A stretch of DNA of 60,000 nucleotides from Liolophura sinensis. Lineage: Eukaryota > Mollusca > Polyplacophora > Chitonida > Chitonidae. Both the position numbers and the translations under genes were made by a program. Within the stretch, counting starts at the first letter, position 1. Each line of letters begins with the position of its first letter. The notes beneath the pieces were generated by a model, which worked only from the letters and a program-made list of their open reading frames with translations, was not told the DNA's origin and searched no databases. This document shows positions 12,101-22,466 of the stretch, one piece after another. The stretch covers positions 23,735,385 to 23,795,384 of the forward strand of contig NC_088295.1 of the NCBI RefSeq assembly GCF_032854445.1, in the 5' to 3' direction.

Positions 12101-12409
12101 ATTAAATTGAAACTAATGAAAGTTATCCTTGGAAAGAGTATATTGTATGATACAAAGAAACGTATTTCACCGTGAATTATCCAAATCAGTTATGCCTTTG
12201 TTATCTTAGATTCGCCATAGTAGCTATGTAACATTGGCCCGCTTCTCTTATCTTTTAGCTCTGATCGTAATAAATAACACATTTTCACTTTATTATCTCA
12301 ATAGACAGCAAGTACTTATCCACTGCCTTCTGACAAGACAGCACCTCCGCCCAGCTATGATGAGCTGTTTGGACATAGTCATCCCTGTGTTCAGGAACAT
12401 ACAATGTGA
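1..12409 (+). CDS. SRCR-domain type I membrane receptor, gene A (5' end outside window)
   Basis: Thirteen exons (1-124, 766-932, 1123-1279, 1516-1685, 2018-2165, 3762-3940, 4925-5078, 7466-7635, 8034-8196, 9083-9267, 9614-9757, 11969-12072, 12305-12409) join into one open frame of 655 codons plus stop. All visible borders are GT/AG and phases match throughout. Domains in order: five group-A SRCR domains with six cysteines each, every one split over two exons; a transmembrane helix; a tail of about 85 residues with PPDY and PPSY. SRCR domains bind protein or glycan ligands outside the cell, and such families in invertebrates are usually linked to innate immune recognition; ligand and pathway are not visible here. 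The signal peptide and any N-terminal modules lie left of the window. Gene B at 39657-51303 has the same exon order. Introns hold a 2 kb minisatellite (5282-7440) and a foldback element (10631-11492). Confidence 0.85.
766..932 (+). CDS. Gene A exon, second half of SRCR domain 1
   Basis: Acceptor CACAG before 766, donor GTGAGC after 932, phase 2 to 1. Contains the remaining four cysteines (FNCQG, DDCPG, SKCIS, ISCQN). Close match to gene B exon 43593-43762; both begin with SSDANY. Confidence 0.88.
1123..1279 (+). CDS. Gene A exon, first half of SRCR domain 2
   Basis: Acceptor TTAG, donor GTGCGT, phase 1 to 2. Carries the GKLRLTGGYDG entry strand, the GRLEVFYNNTWGTIC core and the STACSQ cysteine. 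Paralogous to 44353-44509 and to the frameshifted fragment at 30326-30484. Confidence 0.9.
1516..1685 (+). CDS. Gene A exon, second half of SRCR domain 2
   Basis: Acceptor TTTCAG, donor GTAAGT, phase 2 to 1. Cysteines in VDCWF, VDCDH, HSCTA and LSCS. Paralogous to 44894-45060 and to the decayed exon near 31364. Confidence 0.88.
1817..1871. repeat. Perfect 15-bp inverted repeat (stem-loop) in gene A intron
   Basis: TTACTGTGCTACATT at 1817-1831 and its exact complement at 1857-1871 enclose a 25-base loop. Could be a remnant of a small palindromic element or a structured intron element. Confidence 0.6.
2018..2165 (+). CDS. Gene A exon, first half of SRCR domain 3
   Basis: Acceptor GACAG, donor GTAAGC, phase 1 to 2. 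Classical SRCR opening FRLVGGDDTSGRLEVYHD followed by GTICGR and AACKTL. An ATG at 1945 opens the same frame with a hydrophobic stretch, but the paralogous exon 45978-46128 and the phase pattern favour an internal exon over an alternative start. Confidence 0.88.
3762..3940 (+). CDS. Gene A exon, second half of SRCR domain 3
   Basis: Acceptor TTGCAG, donor GTAATC, phase 2 to 1. Contains RRIWLDDLSCG and cysteines in NDCVG, YRCSG and LSCPS. Paralogous to 46715-46893. The 1.6 kb intron before it shows no other exon. Confidence 0.86.
4137..4345 (-). mobile_element. SINE remnant (third SINE-like family)
   Basis: Begins with a tail-like GATTGATTGATT run and contains ACCGCACTCAATCAATTTTT and ATGGCGACCAGGTTTA. 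This pattern recurs near 29625, 30545 and 35596. Strongly decayed, lying in a gene A intron. Confidence 0.4.
4925..5078 (+). CDS. Gene A exon, first half of SRCR domain 4
   Basis: Acceptor CACAG, donor GTGAGT, phase 1 to 2. Divergent entry, then GDICMASPSKDTAVVACR and TLGLPT. The matching gene B exon 47371-47542 shares the CMxxPSxDxAVVACRTLGLPT block, which supports this atypical exon. Confidence 0.84.
5282..7440. repeat. 30-bp minisatellite in a gene A intron, split by a SINE
   Basis: About 60 copies of a 30-base unit of the form GTGATGTGCATGATATGGTG plus CAGTAAGAAT, in blocks 5282-5485 and 5741-7440. Because 30 is a multiple of three and the unit lacks stops in several frames, long open frames appear on both strands; they are by-products of the array. 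Units at 6660-7070 form a 90-bp higher-order repeat; units near 5890-6040 form a 60-bp dimer. The left block is rich in CpG (GACGCGTATG). Confidence 0.95.
5487..5737 (+). mobile_element. Full-length tRNA-derived SINE (family 1)
   Basis: Starts with the tRNA-like head GGGGCCTCTGTGGCTCAG and GGTTAGCGCGC, passes through the CCTGCGGATG body and ends CGGCGTAAAACACCAATCAA plus (AAAT)n. It sits inside the 30-bp minisatellite; AGAATG flanks both ends as a possible short target duplication. Confidence 0.88.
7466..7635 (+). CDS. Gene A exon, second half of SRCR domain 4
   Basis: Acceptor TTTCAG, donor GTAAGG, phase 2 to 1. Cysteines in VRCRG, LDCSF, SPCDA and VACG. It follows directly on the end of the 30-bp minisatellite; paralogous to 48089-48258. 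Confidence 0.87.
8034..8196 (+). CDS. Gene A exon, first half of SRCR domain 5
   Basis: Acceptor TTTAG, donor GTAAGT, phase 1 to 2. Reads YSVRLVGSDHQNVGRLEV, then GTVCN and VACRELGLPT. Paralogous to 49150-49312. Confidence 0.88.
9083..9267 (+). CDS. Gene A exon, second half of SRCR domain 5
   Basis: Acceptor TTTAG, donor GTGAGT, phase 2 to 1. Contains AAMIWLDKIQCHGHEDRLEL and cysteines in ELCDK, KWCLG and IQCGK. This is the domain next to the membrane. Confidence 0.86.
9614..9757 (+). CDS. Gene A exon, transmembrane segment
   Basis: Acceptor TGTAG, donor GTAGGT, phase 1 to 1. A glycine-rich hydrophobic helix (GGAIAGGVIGGLLLL and on to TIVCWLA) is followed by the basic stop-transfer AKRR and a proline-rich stretch. 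Small-residue spacing in the helix would allow tight helix packing. Same architecture as 50189-50308. Confidence 0.86.
9926..10513 (+). other. Long open frame in gene A intron, probably not a gene
   Basis: A 195-codon frame between the transmembrane exon and the first tail exon. It contains an internal near-duplication (roughly 10010-10090 and 10095-10170, both with TTCC-TCACTGAT and GATATCT). No family recognised. Its position inside an intron beside a foldback element suggests repeat-derived sequence. Confidence 0.3.
10631..11492. mobile_element. Foldback-type element: terminal inverted repeats around a 70-bp tandem array
   Basis: The left end (10631-10703, from GAATATTGCACAGTGAAGG through the inverted unit to CGACGCTTAA) is the reverse complement of the right end (11420-11492). 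Between them lie about 11 direct copies of a 70-bp unit beginning GCGTCGAGTGGGTTATCATT. The two innermost units meet at 10704-10712 as a near-perfect hairpin. No transposase inside, so non-autonomous. It lies in the intron before the PPDY exon. Confidence 0.85.
11757..11927. mobile_element. Short palindromic element related to the foldback element
   Basis: Ends GAATATTGCTCATTGAAGG and AATAGTGCAATATCC; inner sequence GATAACCCACGAGACGC meets GCGTCGAGTGGGTTATC as a hairpin. Same termini and core as 10631-11492 but without the tandem array. Confidence 0.7.
11969..12072 (+). CDS. Gene A exon, cytoplasmic tail with PPDY motif
   Basis: Acceptor TTCCAG, donor GTAAGA, phase 1 to 0. Reads EMPPSRPSREQDSFSQPPPD followed by YQD; PPDY fits the PPxY ligand of WW domains. 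The frame is fixed by both neighbouring exons. Confidence 0.82.
12305..12409 (+). CDS. Gene A last exon, tail with PPSY motif and stop
   Basis: Acceptor AATAG, phase 0, ends with TGA at 12407-12409. Contains LPSDKTAPPPSYDELFGH. The LPSD-x-PPPSY-x-ELF block is shared with the last exon of gene B, so the tail is a conserved functional segment. Confidence 0.85.
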   Translation, partial: TASTYPLPSDKTAPPPSYDELFGHSHPCVQEHTM

Positions 12410-12736
12410 ATACCTTACCTACACGCTCAGACACACCAAGCTAATAAAAACCTCGACACTTGGAGTTGTGAAGGACAAAAGTCGTCTCTTTCTGTTGAAA
12501 GGAGGGCTCAAACTGATGAACATTTAGTATGTGATAGTTATAATTTTTTATGCACCTATCCAATATTTTGTAAAAATTTACTGTCAAAATGCATAATATA
12601 TGCTTGTTTACTTCGTATCTATTATCAAATGAAAGACACGGTATTTTTGACTCAAGACAATCTGATAATTTTAGTCTATGTGGAATGGCTATGACTTTTA
12701 CAATAGTTTTGCTGACGCCGAAGCGGAACACAACTT
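12410..12736 (+). other. Probable 3' UTR of gene A
   Basis: Starts after the gene A stop. AATAAA at 12443-12448 is a candidate poly(A) signal; another occurs near 12938. No coding sequence supported. Confidence 0.5.
12443..12448 (+). promoter_or_regulatory. Candidate poly(A) signal AATAAA of gene A
   Basis: Exact hexamer 34 bases after the stop codon; would give a very short 3' UTR, so a later signal may be used instead. Confidence 0.35.
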
Positions 12737-12783
12737 TCGAGTGAGTGAGTGCTTGGGGTTTAATGTTGTGCTCACAACTTTTG
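12737..12783 (-). mobile_element. SINE family 2 fragment (3' tail)
   Basis: GAGTGAGTGAGTGCTTGGGG followed by TTTAATGTTGTGCTCA is the complement of the tail seen intact at 23013-23210. Confidence 0.6.
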
Positions 12784-15110
12784 AAGTTGTACGGTTTATT
12801 GTTCACCACTACGTGATTTGGCAATAATTATGTAGAACCATGTACTTTGGTGCGCCACAATGTTGTAAAGTTATGAGTGTAACACAACAATATGTATATT
12901 TGTGTGAATGGCGAAGTCAGAGAGATCTGTGATGTTAATAAACGCTTTTTTATTTTGTATTGTTGTTTTCAGACTTTGTGACGCAAGAAATCGAGAACGC
13001 AGCCTTTATAGTTCATGCTTAACATCATGTAAAACAGTTTATTTATTTATTACGCTTCCAAGTTTCACTTGGAAGACCATTTTTCTCGCTCAGATTATTT
13101 TTTTTCTTCTCTGACAACTGTTTTTGGCGTTTTGCGAGAAAACTGTGTGTCGCAGCTGTTAACTTTCTACACATGTTCATTACCAAATCGCTTGGGCTAC
13201 CTGCTGGAGCATAACACTTTACCCAACTGTGACCCACTTTTCGGCCATATTGGAGCAGTATGGAAATCTAAAAAAAACTTCTTTTCCAGAACCGCTGATC
13301 CGATTGCACTTAAAGTTGATATGCACGTACAAGACTCCTGAAGGTATCACGACTGAAAATTGGTTGTTTTAATCACGTGATGACCTGTGGTTGAATTTTG
13401 AAGAAACAAGATAGCAGTCAGATGTAGTTTGGTCTGCTGAAGACGACCGCTGTTTTAGTTTTTATCACTACGATGTATAGTTTTACATTAAATTGCAATT
13501 TTATCTCAGTTTAGTGTCATTTTTCAAATGTCAAGTGACACCGTAATAGCTATGAAGCTGAAAACTGGTCAGTAGATAGATAAACTACAGATCTTCATTT
13601 TAGACTGGCTGAACCGCAGAGCTACCACCGATAGTTTTGCCATTAAAATGCGTTTTGAAACTTCTTTTTTTTTTCATAGTCATCTCATAAAATTGCAATA
13701 TCTCCAAAACCGCTAAATGTAGAAAAAAAAACTTAGCATCTTAACAGCAAATATATGAAGTAGCTTTTGACGTTTTGTACTGTTTGGCTACTCACGTGAT
13801 TTAGCGGCCATTTTGAATTTTATTGATAAGCTTAAACCATCTTTTTCCGTAAATCGAGTCATGATCTTTGGATGAAATTTCACTTGCAAATTTTAGGTGG
13901 ATCGCCGCACCTATGTTGTATAAAAACGATTTGTTTGGTATTCAAGTTGTGCTGTGACTGACGAATGGAATTAGCGTGGAAGTAGTTCAAGTCTAAAAAC
14001 TGCTTAAAATGATCTAATAAACACACTGTCTAGTACCGCTGTCTAAGAAAGAAAAAACGATAAAAAATATGAAGTATGACGGAAACCCATCCAGCGTACA
14101 TACATACAAAAACTGACAAAAACTCCCATTGAAATAACACGCTTCGTGCTAGACTGCACGAAACCCATTCTCTGTAGGGTGCTGGTTACAGGGCGTGCAT
14201 TCTAATTCTATCAGGCGACAGGAGCAGTATATCAGATGAACATTCTCTCTATACATGTGGCCCAGTACTGCTATGTGAGGGTAATGTATATTTTTCTCTT
14301 TTCACTGTCATTCACAATGGCCTCAATAAACATCGCCCTTAGCAGTCACCGGTTCAAATCCAGTTCATTACTGCCAATCTTTCTTCTCTTTTTTCTTCAG
14401 TTACCATGAAATTATTTGGCACCAGACTACCAGTCCTCGCAACCTGGGACTCAAATCCAGTCTACTCTTTACCATTCTTTCCTTTTTGCGGCATATAATG
14501 TTTAGCAGTCTCAGGGTCGAAGCCTACTACTAACACTGAAATAACCCACAGATCAAATACAGTTGTCATACCTAACATAATCCAGAATGACAAATGATAT
14601 GGACCATACTGTGAAAAGCCGGGGCATGTTAATGTTGTAGTCTCACTGTGACTGAACGAAGCGGGGTGATGAACACAGGTCAAATTTTAATTGATTTCGG
14701 ATTGAAGTATGAACACTAGGGTTTATTTGTAGGAGATGGCCACGCCGAGTATGGCTGAAATACTTAGGTTTTCGTTGAAAATACAAGATCTGGTTTTTCA
14801 AATATAGCTTGCATCTGTTTTTTTTCTTGTTTTTTTTCGTATTAGAAAAACCTGGGGTCTTCTCAAAAGGCATAGAACTGATAGATGTGAACGGTCTGTT
14901 GTAGAGGAAGTGGAAAGTTTTAAAAAGTGGACCCTAAAATCTGTGGATCGCTTGAAAAAGTTCCCCCTAAAACGGAATAATTTGAGCTTCTTGTCTGGTG
15001 AGCTACGGTGACATGAGTGTCAATGTGATTTTGTGAACCGTGCCGAATTCCTAATTTTTTGCACAAGTTTCAAAGAGGATGCTCGTATATATATGTAACT
15101 GATGAACGGT
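12784..15110. other. No recognisable gene
   Basis: AT-rich sequence with only short chance open frames. GGTTCAAATCC-like words near 14350 could be a SINE B-box remnant; nothing else supportable. Confidence 0.5.
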
Positions 15111-15117
15111 AAGTATA

Positions 15118-15190
15118 TATTTATTTACTTATTTGATTGGTGTTTTACGAGCTGGCGTGCTCAACCCCTCGCCCACGGAGGCCCGCGGTA
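15118..15190 (-). mobile_element. SINE family 1 fragment
   Basis: TTTATTTACTTATTTGATTG plus GTGTTTTACG is the family-1 tail read on the minus strand; the rest is rearranged. Confidence 0.45.
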
Positions 15191-16215
15191 AGGAATGAAA
15201 TCTGCTACAAATACAAGACTTTCGCACATGTAATCCATTGTCTACGTTAACGAAGATCTGTTACAAAACAGTTCGCCATGGTGTTAACAAAAGTTATGTA
15301 TTTATTTGATTGTTTGCTTAGGTATACAGAATCGACAATAATTAGCAGGCAGTGGGGATACAGTTGTCTGGGTTAAACTTTCTAGCTTTGGTCACGCTTG
15401 AATAAATACAGGCCTACCATAAAATTCAACTGAGACTAGGCATAGCATATTTTTCTATCACCAGTCGATCAGAATCGATTCTGTGACCCTTTCACGTCAG
15501 ACTAAAAATGTTTTATTTGTGCGATTGCGGTCGGCTTTATGATTGGAGGAAACAGAAATACTCGTAGTAAAACAACTGACCTTTGTGCAAGTTACTGACC
15601 AATTTTACCACACCTTCCTACAAACGAGCGTCGTCGACCGCTTCTTGTCAACAAAATCCCACAAGTAGTGATACTGGGTAAATCTACACATTCTCTGTTC
15701 GACCGAGAGTCAAAACATGACAAACAGCACTAAAATGAGTCATGGACCAAGAACTGGATGAATGACGAAGTCTCAATTAACTTGTACATATTTCTTTCTG
15801 TCAATCTGTATAAGCTGACCATACTTGTCAGCAATAAGTGATACAATGCACGTAAAATTGACGCCTTTTTGGGGCTGATGTACACAAAGCAGACTAACCG
15901 ATGCCAGTCTATCCGAATTTGTGATTACTTAGATGTTTGTGGAAAAGTCATAATTGTGTAATCTTTCCGTCAATTGTCCGACTCAAATCTATTAATCACA
16001 TCAGATTTGCAATCTTCCAAACGTTTGATTTAATAGATTGATTTCTTTATCATGCAAAGGTGGTCATGTTTTACTAGAAGCACAAAATTTGAAAAGCAAG
16101 GAAAACCGGCGTTTTCATTTTAGCCTTGCACACACAATACAGTTGTAAATGGAAATAGCATTTGTTATCGTTGTAAAAGATAACATGCAGAAAGGTAACC
16201 CAAATATACCAGACC
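15191..16215. other. No recognisable gene
   Basis: No exon with SRCR signature, no long frame, no repeat array detected by eye. Confidence 0.5.
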
Positions 16216-16219
16216 TTTA

Positions 16220-16600
16220 TAGCCTTTAATTCCTGATTTATTTATCTACGCAAGCGCAGAATACATTCCACACGAGGGCATACGCCCATATAGATGCAGA
16301 GGCTTCAATATGTAATACCTTTTATTCTTATGCTAGATGTGTTTACTTTCATAGATTATTAAAGGGAAAGTTTCATGTGTAAATACAGGTGATCAATATC
16401 GGTCAGAAGACGAAGACGTTAAGGTGTGCCATCACAGCCATCGCTGTTGTAAACTGTGGTGAAGCTGCTCTCCATGCTTTCAAATGCAGAACTCACCTAC
16501 AGTTGGCCCTAGCCATGTTATGTCATGACGACATTTGACGAGTAATAGTATTATAGCAGTACCGATCAATAGACGTTTTGTTTCCAAGAGAAAAATTGAC
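16220..16600 (+). repeat. Left copy of a diverged local duplication
   Basis: Contains GTGTTTACTTTCATAG, AACTGTGGTGAAGCTGCTCT and CCGATCAATAGACG in the same order as 18340-19030, with substantial divergence and a longer spacing in the right copy. Function unknown. Confidence 0.5.
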
Positions 16601-18111
16601 AGTCTGATTTAAGACTGTGCTAAGCATTATACGGTTATAAAATTCCCATTCGAGAAAAGGAAAAATCATCCTTAACGAGTCGGGAATGAATTTTCCACCT
16701 GGATACCCTTACCAAATATTGTGTTTTTGTTTTTGCCATTTTATGGTACTGTACTTTCGGTTGTCAAATGCATCCTGTAAAAAACATTAGGCCACTGTGC
16801 ACAAAAAATGTAAAAAAAATCCATTGTGGTGACAAGGAACCTGAAACGATTTCAAACGTGTAGTATGTGTATCAAATTAAACAAGAATGATATCAGATGT
16901 TCAAATTATTTTCGCCGATGCCATGGAATTTCACGTGAGCCCTAGATTTCAAACGCCGGCGCGGTATGTATAGGTTAATTCAGAGCCAGTAATTTTGCAC
17001 GAAAGGTTTGAACGTTTACCTTAAGAATAATTAAAAATGGACTAGACATTTTATACACCGTTATCTGTATACCTCGTCAGGCAAAACCTTGTCTATTAGA
17101 TTTTAAATCAGCTATTCACAAGCTTGTCAGTTTTCCACGTTAAGCAGCAACTCTACCTGCAATCGATGTTCCAGCAAATTTATCAACACATGTGCATGGA
17201 GTTTTGCATTTATCCCCCGCCCCTTGCGTATTACTAGGTGCTCGTGCCAAGGCTAGCTACATTTACCGCTAGTCTGTTCTCGGGCAGCTTTCACAAAGGG
17301 ATCGTAAACCGATTGTAAATCACTAGCTGTTGAATCATCATGATGCAGAACTCTTTTGGAAATGAAAGCAAGAAACGTTAATGACTGGTACATTGACCAT
17401 TTACATAGCTCACGTTTATGTACGAGTCAAATTTGGCCCATGATCTTGATTGTAGGCCTAACTTCAAAAAGTTACAGTCGCCTTACAGTTATTTTTGTTC
17501 AAGTTGCTCAAATTATTCTTACAATCGATTGTAAACACAGCTGTAGGGTCTACAGTATACTTTAGCTACAATCTCTTTGTGCAAGCAAGCCAAATGCATG
17601 TGCCCAGTGAGCTTCATACTGGGTTAAAAGTTACATTTTTTAAAAATGTTTTTCCAAGCTTCGCCATCTCGGGAGAAGTTTCAACAACTGCTGTTTTTGA
17701 CATTACTTACGTACTGATCACAGTGCACATTTAATTCAGCGATTGTCCTGGTTTCATGTAATAACTGCAGTTTTCGGACACTGCATGTCTTGACTAATGA
17801 TTGGTGTAAACGATCGAAGACGAGTATGAAAACAGTCGTATCCCACTAATTAACCATCTACAAAACATCTATACAAAACTAGAAAAACCACATGTAATCA
17901 GCTGGACACAGACGTTTGATCTCGATAACTTAACCAGTAAGGCAAGGGCAAAATCTGTTCACGCCTTGAGACAGTCTACACAGCACATAACCTATTTCAT
18001 CAATAGGTGATGACGTCCTTAATGTACAACAATATGTGCGTTTTCACGTTAAAACATGTCCATGGAAACGTGGTCTGCTATCTCCATAATAAAAACAACA
18101 TGCAGTTGGTT

Positions 18112-18201
18112 ACAAAAAAAAAACAAAAAACAAAAAAACAAAAAACAACAACAACAAAAAAAAAAACAAAAAAAAAAAAAAAACACACACACACACACAC
18201 A
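18112..18201. repeat. A-rich low-complexity tract with (CA)n
   Basis: Runs of A broken by single C, ending in about ten CA dinucleotides. Simple-sequence DNA; gives spurious lysine-rich frames. Confidence 0.9.
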
Positions 18202-18339
18202 GACATCCCAGATCTTATACATTTCTCCGCTAATCCGATTTTTACTTACCTGGAGCCAGGTTTTCTTTTACACTGACTGTATCGACCAGTACACTCGCGA
18301 CAAAGGACATCGGCAAGACGTTGCTAGGTATTGGTAATT

Positions 18340-19030
18340 TGTTCCACGGTACCCACGCTCAGAATATATTCCACGAAAACATAAGTTTTACACACCTGAA
18401 AAACTTGAATAAGTAATAGACTTTATTCCTTCCTTAATTTATGTGTTTACTTTCATGGTGTATCATAGGGAGTTCAGTTTGATAGTTTACACACTCGAAT
18501 GTAACGGCCCATTTATGTCCTCATACAACCAGTGACGCAGAAATAAAACTGACTCGTGCTTCCTTTATCCACTGGTTGCGCAATTTCTCCGGTGAATTTG
18601 ACAGATTGAAACAGGTAAATACGATTTAATATAGGTCTACAGAAGTAGTTGTGTTGTGCAGCCTACAAATTATAGGTCATTCACAGTATTATAGAAATTT
18701 ACAGACAAAGAACCACTGAAAACTGTGACACCTAGATTAGTGAGACTATTCATAGGGAGACTAGGGACAGAGGACATCACCGTTACCGGGTCACAACAGA
18801 GACCGGCATGTGCACGCGCCTCTTCCACAGGTAAACAGGTAACCCAGATTTGCTCTGTATATTGAAACTATCAGTTTTTATAAGAGCGGTTTTGTTAAAC
18901 GGAAGACCAGTTACTGTGCCCTCGCTGTGGTGTTGTCCACAGCCGGGCGGCGAAACTGTGGTGAAACTATTCTCCATGCTATCTAGACTAGAGTTGTACC
19001 GGTCAATAGACGCTATGTTTACAAAAGGTA
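18340..19030 (+). repeat. Right copy of a diverged local duplication
   Basis: Contains GTGTTTACTTTCATGG, AACTGTGGTGAAACTATTCT and CCGGTCAATAGACG, matching 16220-16600. No coding content recognised in either copy. Confidence 0.5.
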
Positions 19031-19044
19031 TTTGGGTCAACAGG

Positions 19045-20080
19045 TATTTGGGACATCCCCATGGTTACCACATTTCTCAACATTGATATTCTGGACAGAA
19101 TTTCTCAGTCATTTGTTCAGAGCTAGGTGTGGCGCAAGTTTTGTGTGATGTCGTCAGGTGTGACGTCTGAAAACCGTGTCACGATGATACATTTTTTATT
19201 CTCACAGTAGCAAAACAGGCACCATCTATTTGGGTAGCAATTTTGTTTCTTTTTGTTTCTAAAGTCTTTCATACGTCCTGTAGCCACGATATAGCCGAAA
19301 TATTGCCGATCTGGCGTTAAACTATAATCATACATTCTGTGTCGCTCTTTAATAAGCCATTAGAATTACATTATTTGATTCATAAATTCATATCATGGTG
19401 ATACATGGGCCAGCCATATCTATGTTCTCGGCTGGGAAAACTCGCTATTGATTGGTTCAAGATTTATATAGCTAAATAAACAATTACAAGTAACCAGTTG
19501 TGATGGAAAGGTCACAAGCGAAACAGCTGTCTAGAAGATACCAGACGTTCTAAACAGGTCTGCGTTCAGCACCCATCTTCTTATGAGAATGGAGATGCTA
19601 TTTTCCACCGATGAATACGGTGATGGCATCTGGCATTCCGAATCTTGGTCCACACCCATATCTAAACCTTAATTTAAGTAAACATATGCCATATTCTACG
19701 ACTATTGCTATTGCCTCCTTTTTCCCTTTGGTTTATTCATATTTACTAATACAACATTATTTCTTATTTATAATTCTATTTTTTAATTATTCTGTGTAGT
19801 AATGCTGATATAAACATATATTTAGTAACATAAAATTAGTCTTGTTTTCTTTATTAAAAACTAAAAGTGATTGATGTATGTAATGTGAACATTAGACGAT
19901 ACAAGCTTAGTGATTACTATGTAACCTAAACTGAAACTAATATGTTAACAAAAATTGAAGACGTTTCTTTGCCTGCATGTGGATCATAGTGGTATATTTT
20001 TACAATGTGACTACTCTGTGGGTTGTGTTTAAAGCCATGGGTAAGTGCAAGTCTGCCCTTATTCTCAATACACAATCTTT
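19045..20080. other. No recognisable gene
   Basis: AT-rich sequence with short chance frames only. Confidence 0.5.
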
Positions 20081-20084
20081 TGTA

Positions 20085-20665
20085 ATCGACTACATTTATT
20101 CTACCCATCAATTCATCCATCCCTTGTTTCATCCATCCACCGTATAATTTCATTCTACCCGTGAATTCACCCATCCACTCCTTCATTCATCTACCGTACA
20201 ATGTTAAACTTATTCATCCATCCCAGTACAATGCTCTTAAACTTATTCTACTCACCAGTTCATCCATCCATTCCTTCATCCATCCAAAGTGTTGTCATTC
20301 TACCCATCAATTCATCCATCCATTACTTCATCCATTTACCGTACCCTGTCTTTAAACTCATTCTACCCGTCAGTTCATCCATCCACCGTACCATGTCCTT
20401 AAACTGTTTCTACCTGTCAAATTATCCATCCACCTTACAATGGCCTTAAGCTGATTCTACATATCAAGTTTTCCACACATTCATCCATCCATTCACTGTA
20501 AAATGTCATCAACCTTTTTCTACACATCAATTCATCCATCCTCCGTGCAATACCCTTAAACTAATTCCACCTATAATTTCATCCATTCATTCCTTCGTCC
20601 ACTAACTGCAGCCCATCATTTCATTTTTCCATTTGCTCATCCATTCACCGCTCTCTCTTAGTTTT
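20085..20665 (+). repeat. Imperfect CATCCATTC-rich minisatellite
   Basis: About eight irregular units of 60-80 bases, each combining TTCATCCATCCA, a CGTACAATG-like block and TAAACTNATTCTAC. The (CATC)n core explains the open frames across it. Confidence 0.8.
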
Positions 20666-20689
20666 ACCAGTATATAGACACAAGTCATG

Positions 20690-22140
20690 TGCCGAATTCG
20701 CAAGAGAGTCGGCCTACATGCACTGCAGTTTAATTTTTTTTTTGTCTCATACAGACCTCAGTAATAAGAGAATCGGTTTTTTTGGAAATGAAACGAGACC
20801 AATACAACTATCGACCAATTATCTTCTTCTGTACACCCAGCATTTATCACAGGTGTGTCGCAGGCTTCATTATCAGTGAGTATGTTTTAGCTCGCTTAAA
20901 AATATAAGAAAAGCGTAAGTGGACTTGTTCTTATTTAGTGAGAAGTAATCATCCAAAACATGCATTAAATCCCTGATACCGAGTTTGTGCTTTGCACACC
21001 ATTCTAGTGCGGTAGTGAAACACTCGAAAATACAACAGGAGGATGAGCACCCCGTGGGTAAACAGCGTTCATTGAAATACTGTTCACACCCATGAAACCC
21101 AGAGGTGATATGATGTATGGACTGGTATTAGACGGAAGGCCGAATCAGTATCTACCTTGGCCAAATAACACCAAGGTCAGTTAAGGAGAGTAAGATTTAT
21201 TGCATCATCTAGGCTAGCGTATTCTACAGAAGGCGTCATTAAGTGAGAATCTCTGTGGGTAGGACAAGTGGTGAATCAGTCTAAATATGCCCGAGGCTTT
21301 TTCTCTCCACAATGCCCAGTGGAGAACAGAGAAGTGAGGGAAAGACGGTTTATTAAAGGGGCCACAAATGCGACCGGTTCTGAGCTCTGTGTCAAGCTTG
21401 CGATCAACTACTAGAGGGAGATCAGTTGCTGATTATAAGTTAGTAATAATTGAGTGTGGTGGAGAAGGAGCAAAACCTAAACTGAAACCATACGTGAATC
21501 CCCTTAACAGATAATTTTAAAGAAACCCAGTGTAGCCTTCTAGCCACTGTGCTAACTTACTACTTACGACTGGCGTTGGGAGTGTTGGGTGTGTCACGTC
21601 TAACAGGGTTATGCGCAGAGGCCTGTTTCGAAGCATCGTATTTGGTTTGAGGGACTGACAGTTCCAAAGGATACACGAAATGAATGTTGGGAACGGGTGT
21701 ACCGAAGGCACTCATATGCAGGGTGATATGAGTGGCAAATGTAACAGTTATGGGAACAGGGTCAGTTTTTGGTCATGTTATCTAACCTAGCCTTAGAACC
21801 CTGTGCAAGTGAGCCAAGGCGGCAGTCTATGTAGTTACTCTGTCTGGATTGACTTCCAGCGTAGTTTTCTTTTTATTAATGTTGCCGAAATTTCTGGTCA
21901 TAGATCCACCATTCTCCATTTTTGTGCCAGCTATGACGTATGGTTTCAACATACTTAAGTAACTGTGGTGCCTTGTTAGGAAACCTTTCAACATATACAG
22001 CTGAGGATATGGAAAATAAGTATGCCCATTTCAATTCAGTAAGCAGGTGAGTTATCTCTCATGCTCTCTTTGTGATTACCTTGACATACTGCAATGTGTA
22101 ATTTGTATTTAACTGTCCAAGAGTTTAAAGAATAAATTTA
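20690..22140. other. No recognisable gene
   Basis: I looked for counterparts of gene B exons 39657-39789 and 40512-40621, expected here if copy M were complete, and saw none. Confidence 0.5.
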
Positions 22141-22144
22141 TAAT

Positions 22145-22237
22145 TAATATTTATTTATTTGATTGGTGTTTTACGGCATACTCAAGAATATTACCCTTAT
22201 ACGACGGCGGTCAGCACTATAGAGGGAGGAAACTATA
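22145..22237 (-). mobile_element. SINE family 1, truncated
   Basis: TTTATTTATTTGATTGGTGT followed by CTCAAGAATATTACCC and ACGACGGCGGTCAGC: 3' portion on the minus strand. Confidence 0.75.
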
Positions 22238-22266
22238 ATTAATAGGTCATACATCACAGTAAAAGT

Positions 22267-22347
22267 GAATAACTTTGAGAAAAGTGGTTATAGTTTTTAC
22301 TTTGAGAAAAGTGGTTATAGTTTTTACTTTGAGAAAAGTGGTTATAG
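22267..22347 (+). repeat. Three tandem 27-bp units
   Basis: Unit ACTTTGAGAAAAGTGGTTATAG plus TTTTT, repeated three times just upstream of the first copy M exon. Confidence 0.9.
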
Positions 22348-22466
22348 GTTTTGTGAACTTTTTGTGACATTAGCATCCCTTGTAGATATACAAACGGTGT
22401 CAGCAATTGATCTATCATTGATCATCCACAGTATAAAAGAGGTAAATAGACATGGGTCTGTATCAG

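Noticed and set aside
12234-12527. 97-codon frame over the last gene A exon
   Set aside because: Different frame from the supported exon 12305-12409 and extends into UTR.
18007-18337. Lysine-rich frames at 18007-18276 and 18056-18337
   Set aside because: Produced by the A-rich and CA repeat tract.
20085-20665. CRISPR-like array of regular repeats
   Set aside because: Units are irregular, spacers are not distinct, and the context is eukaryotic; it is a CATC-rich minisatellite.
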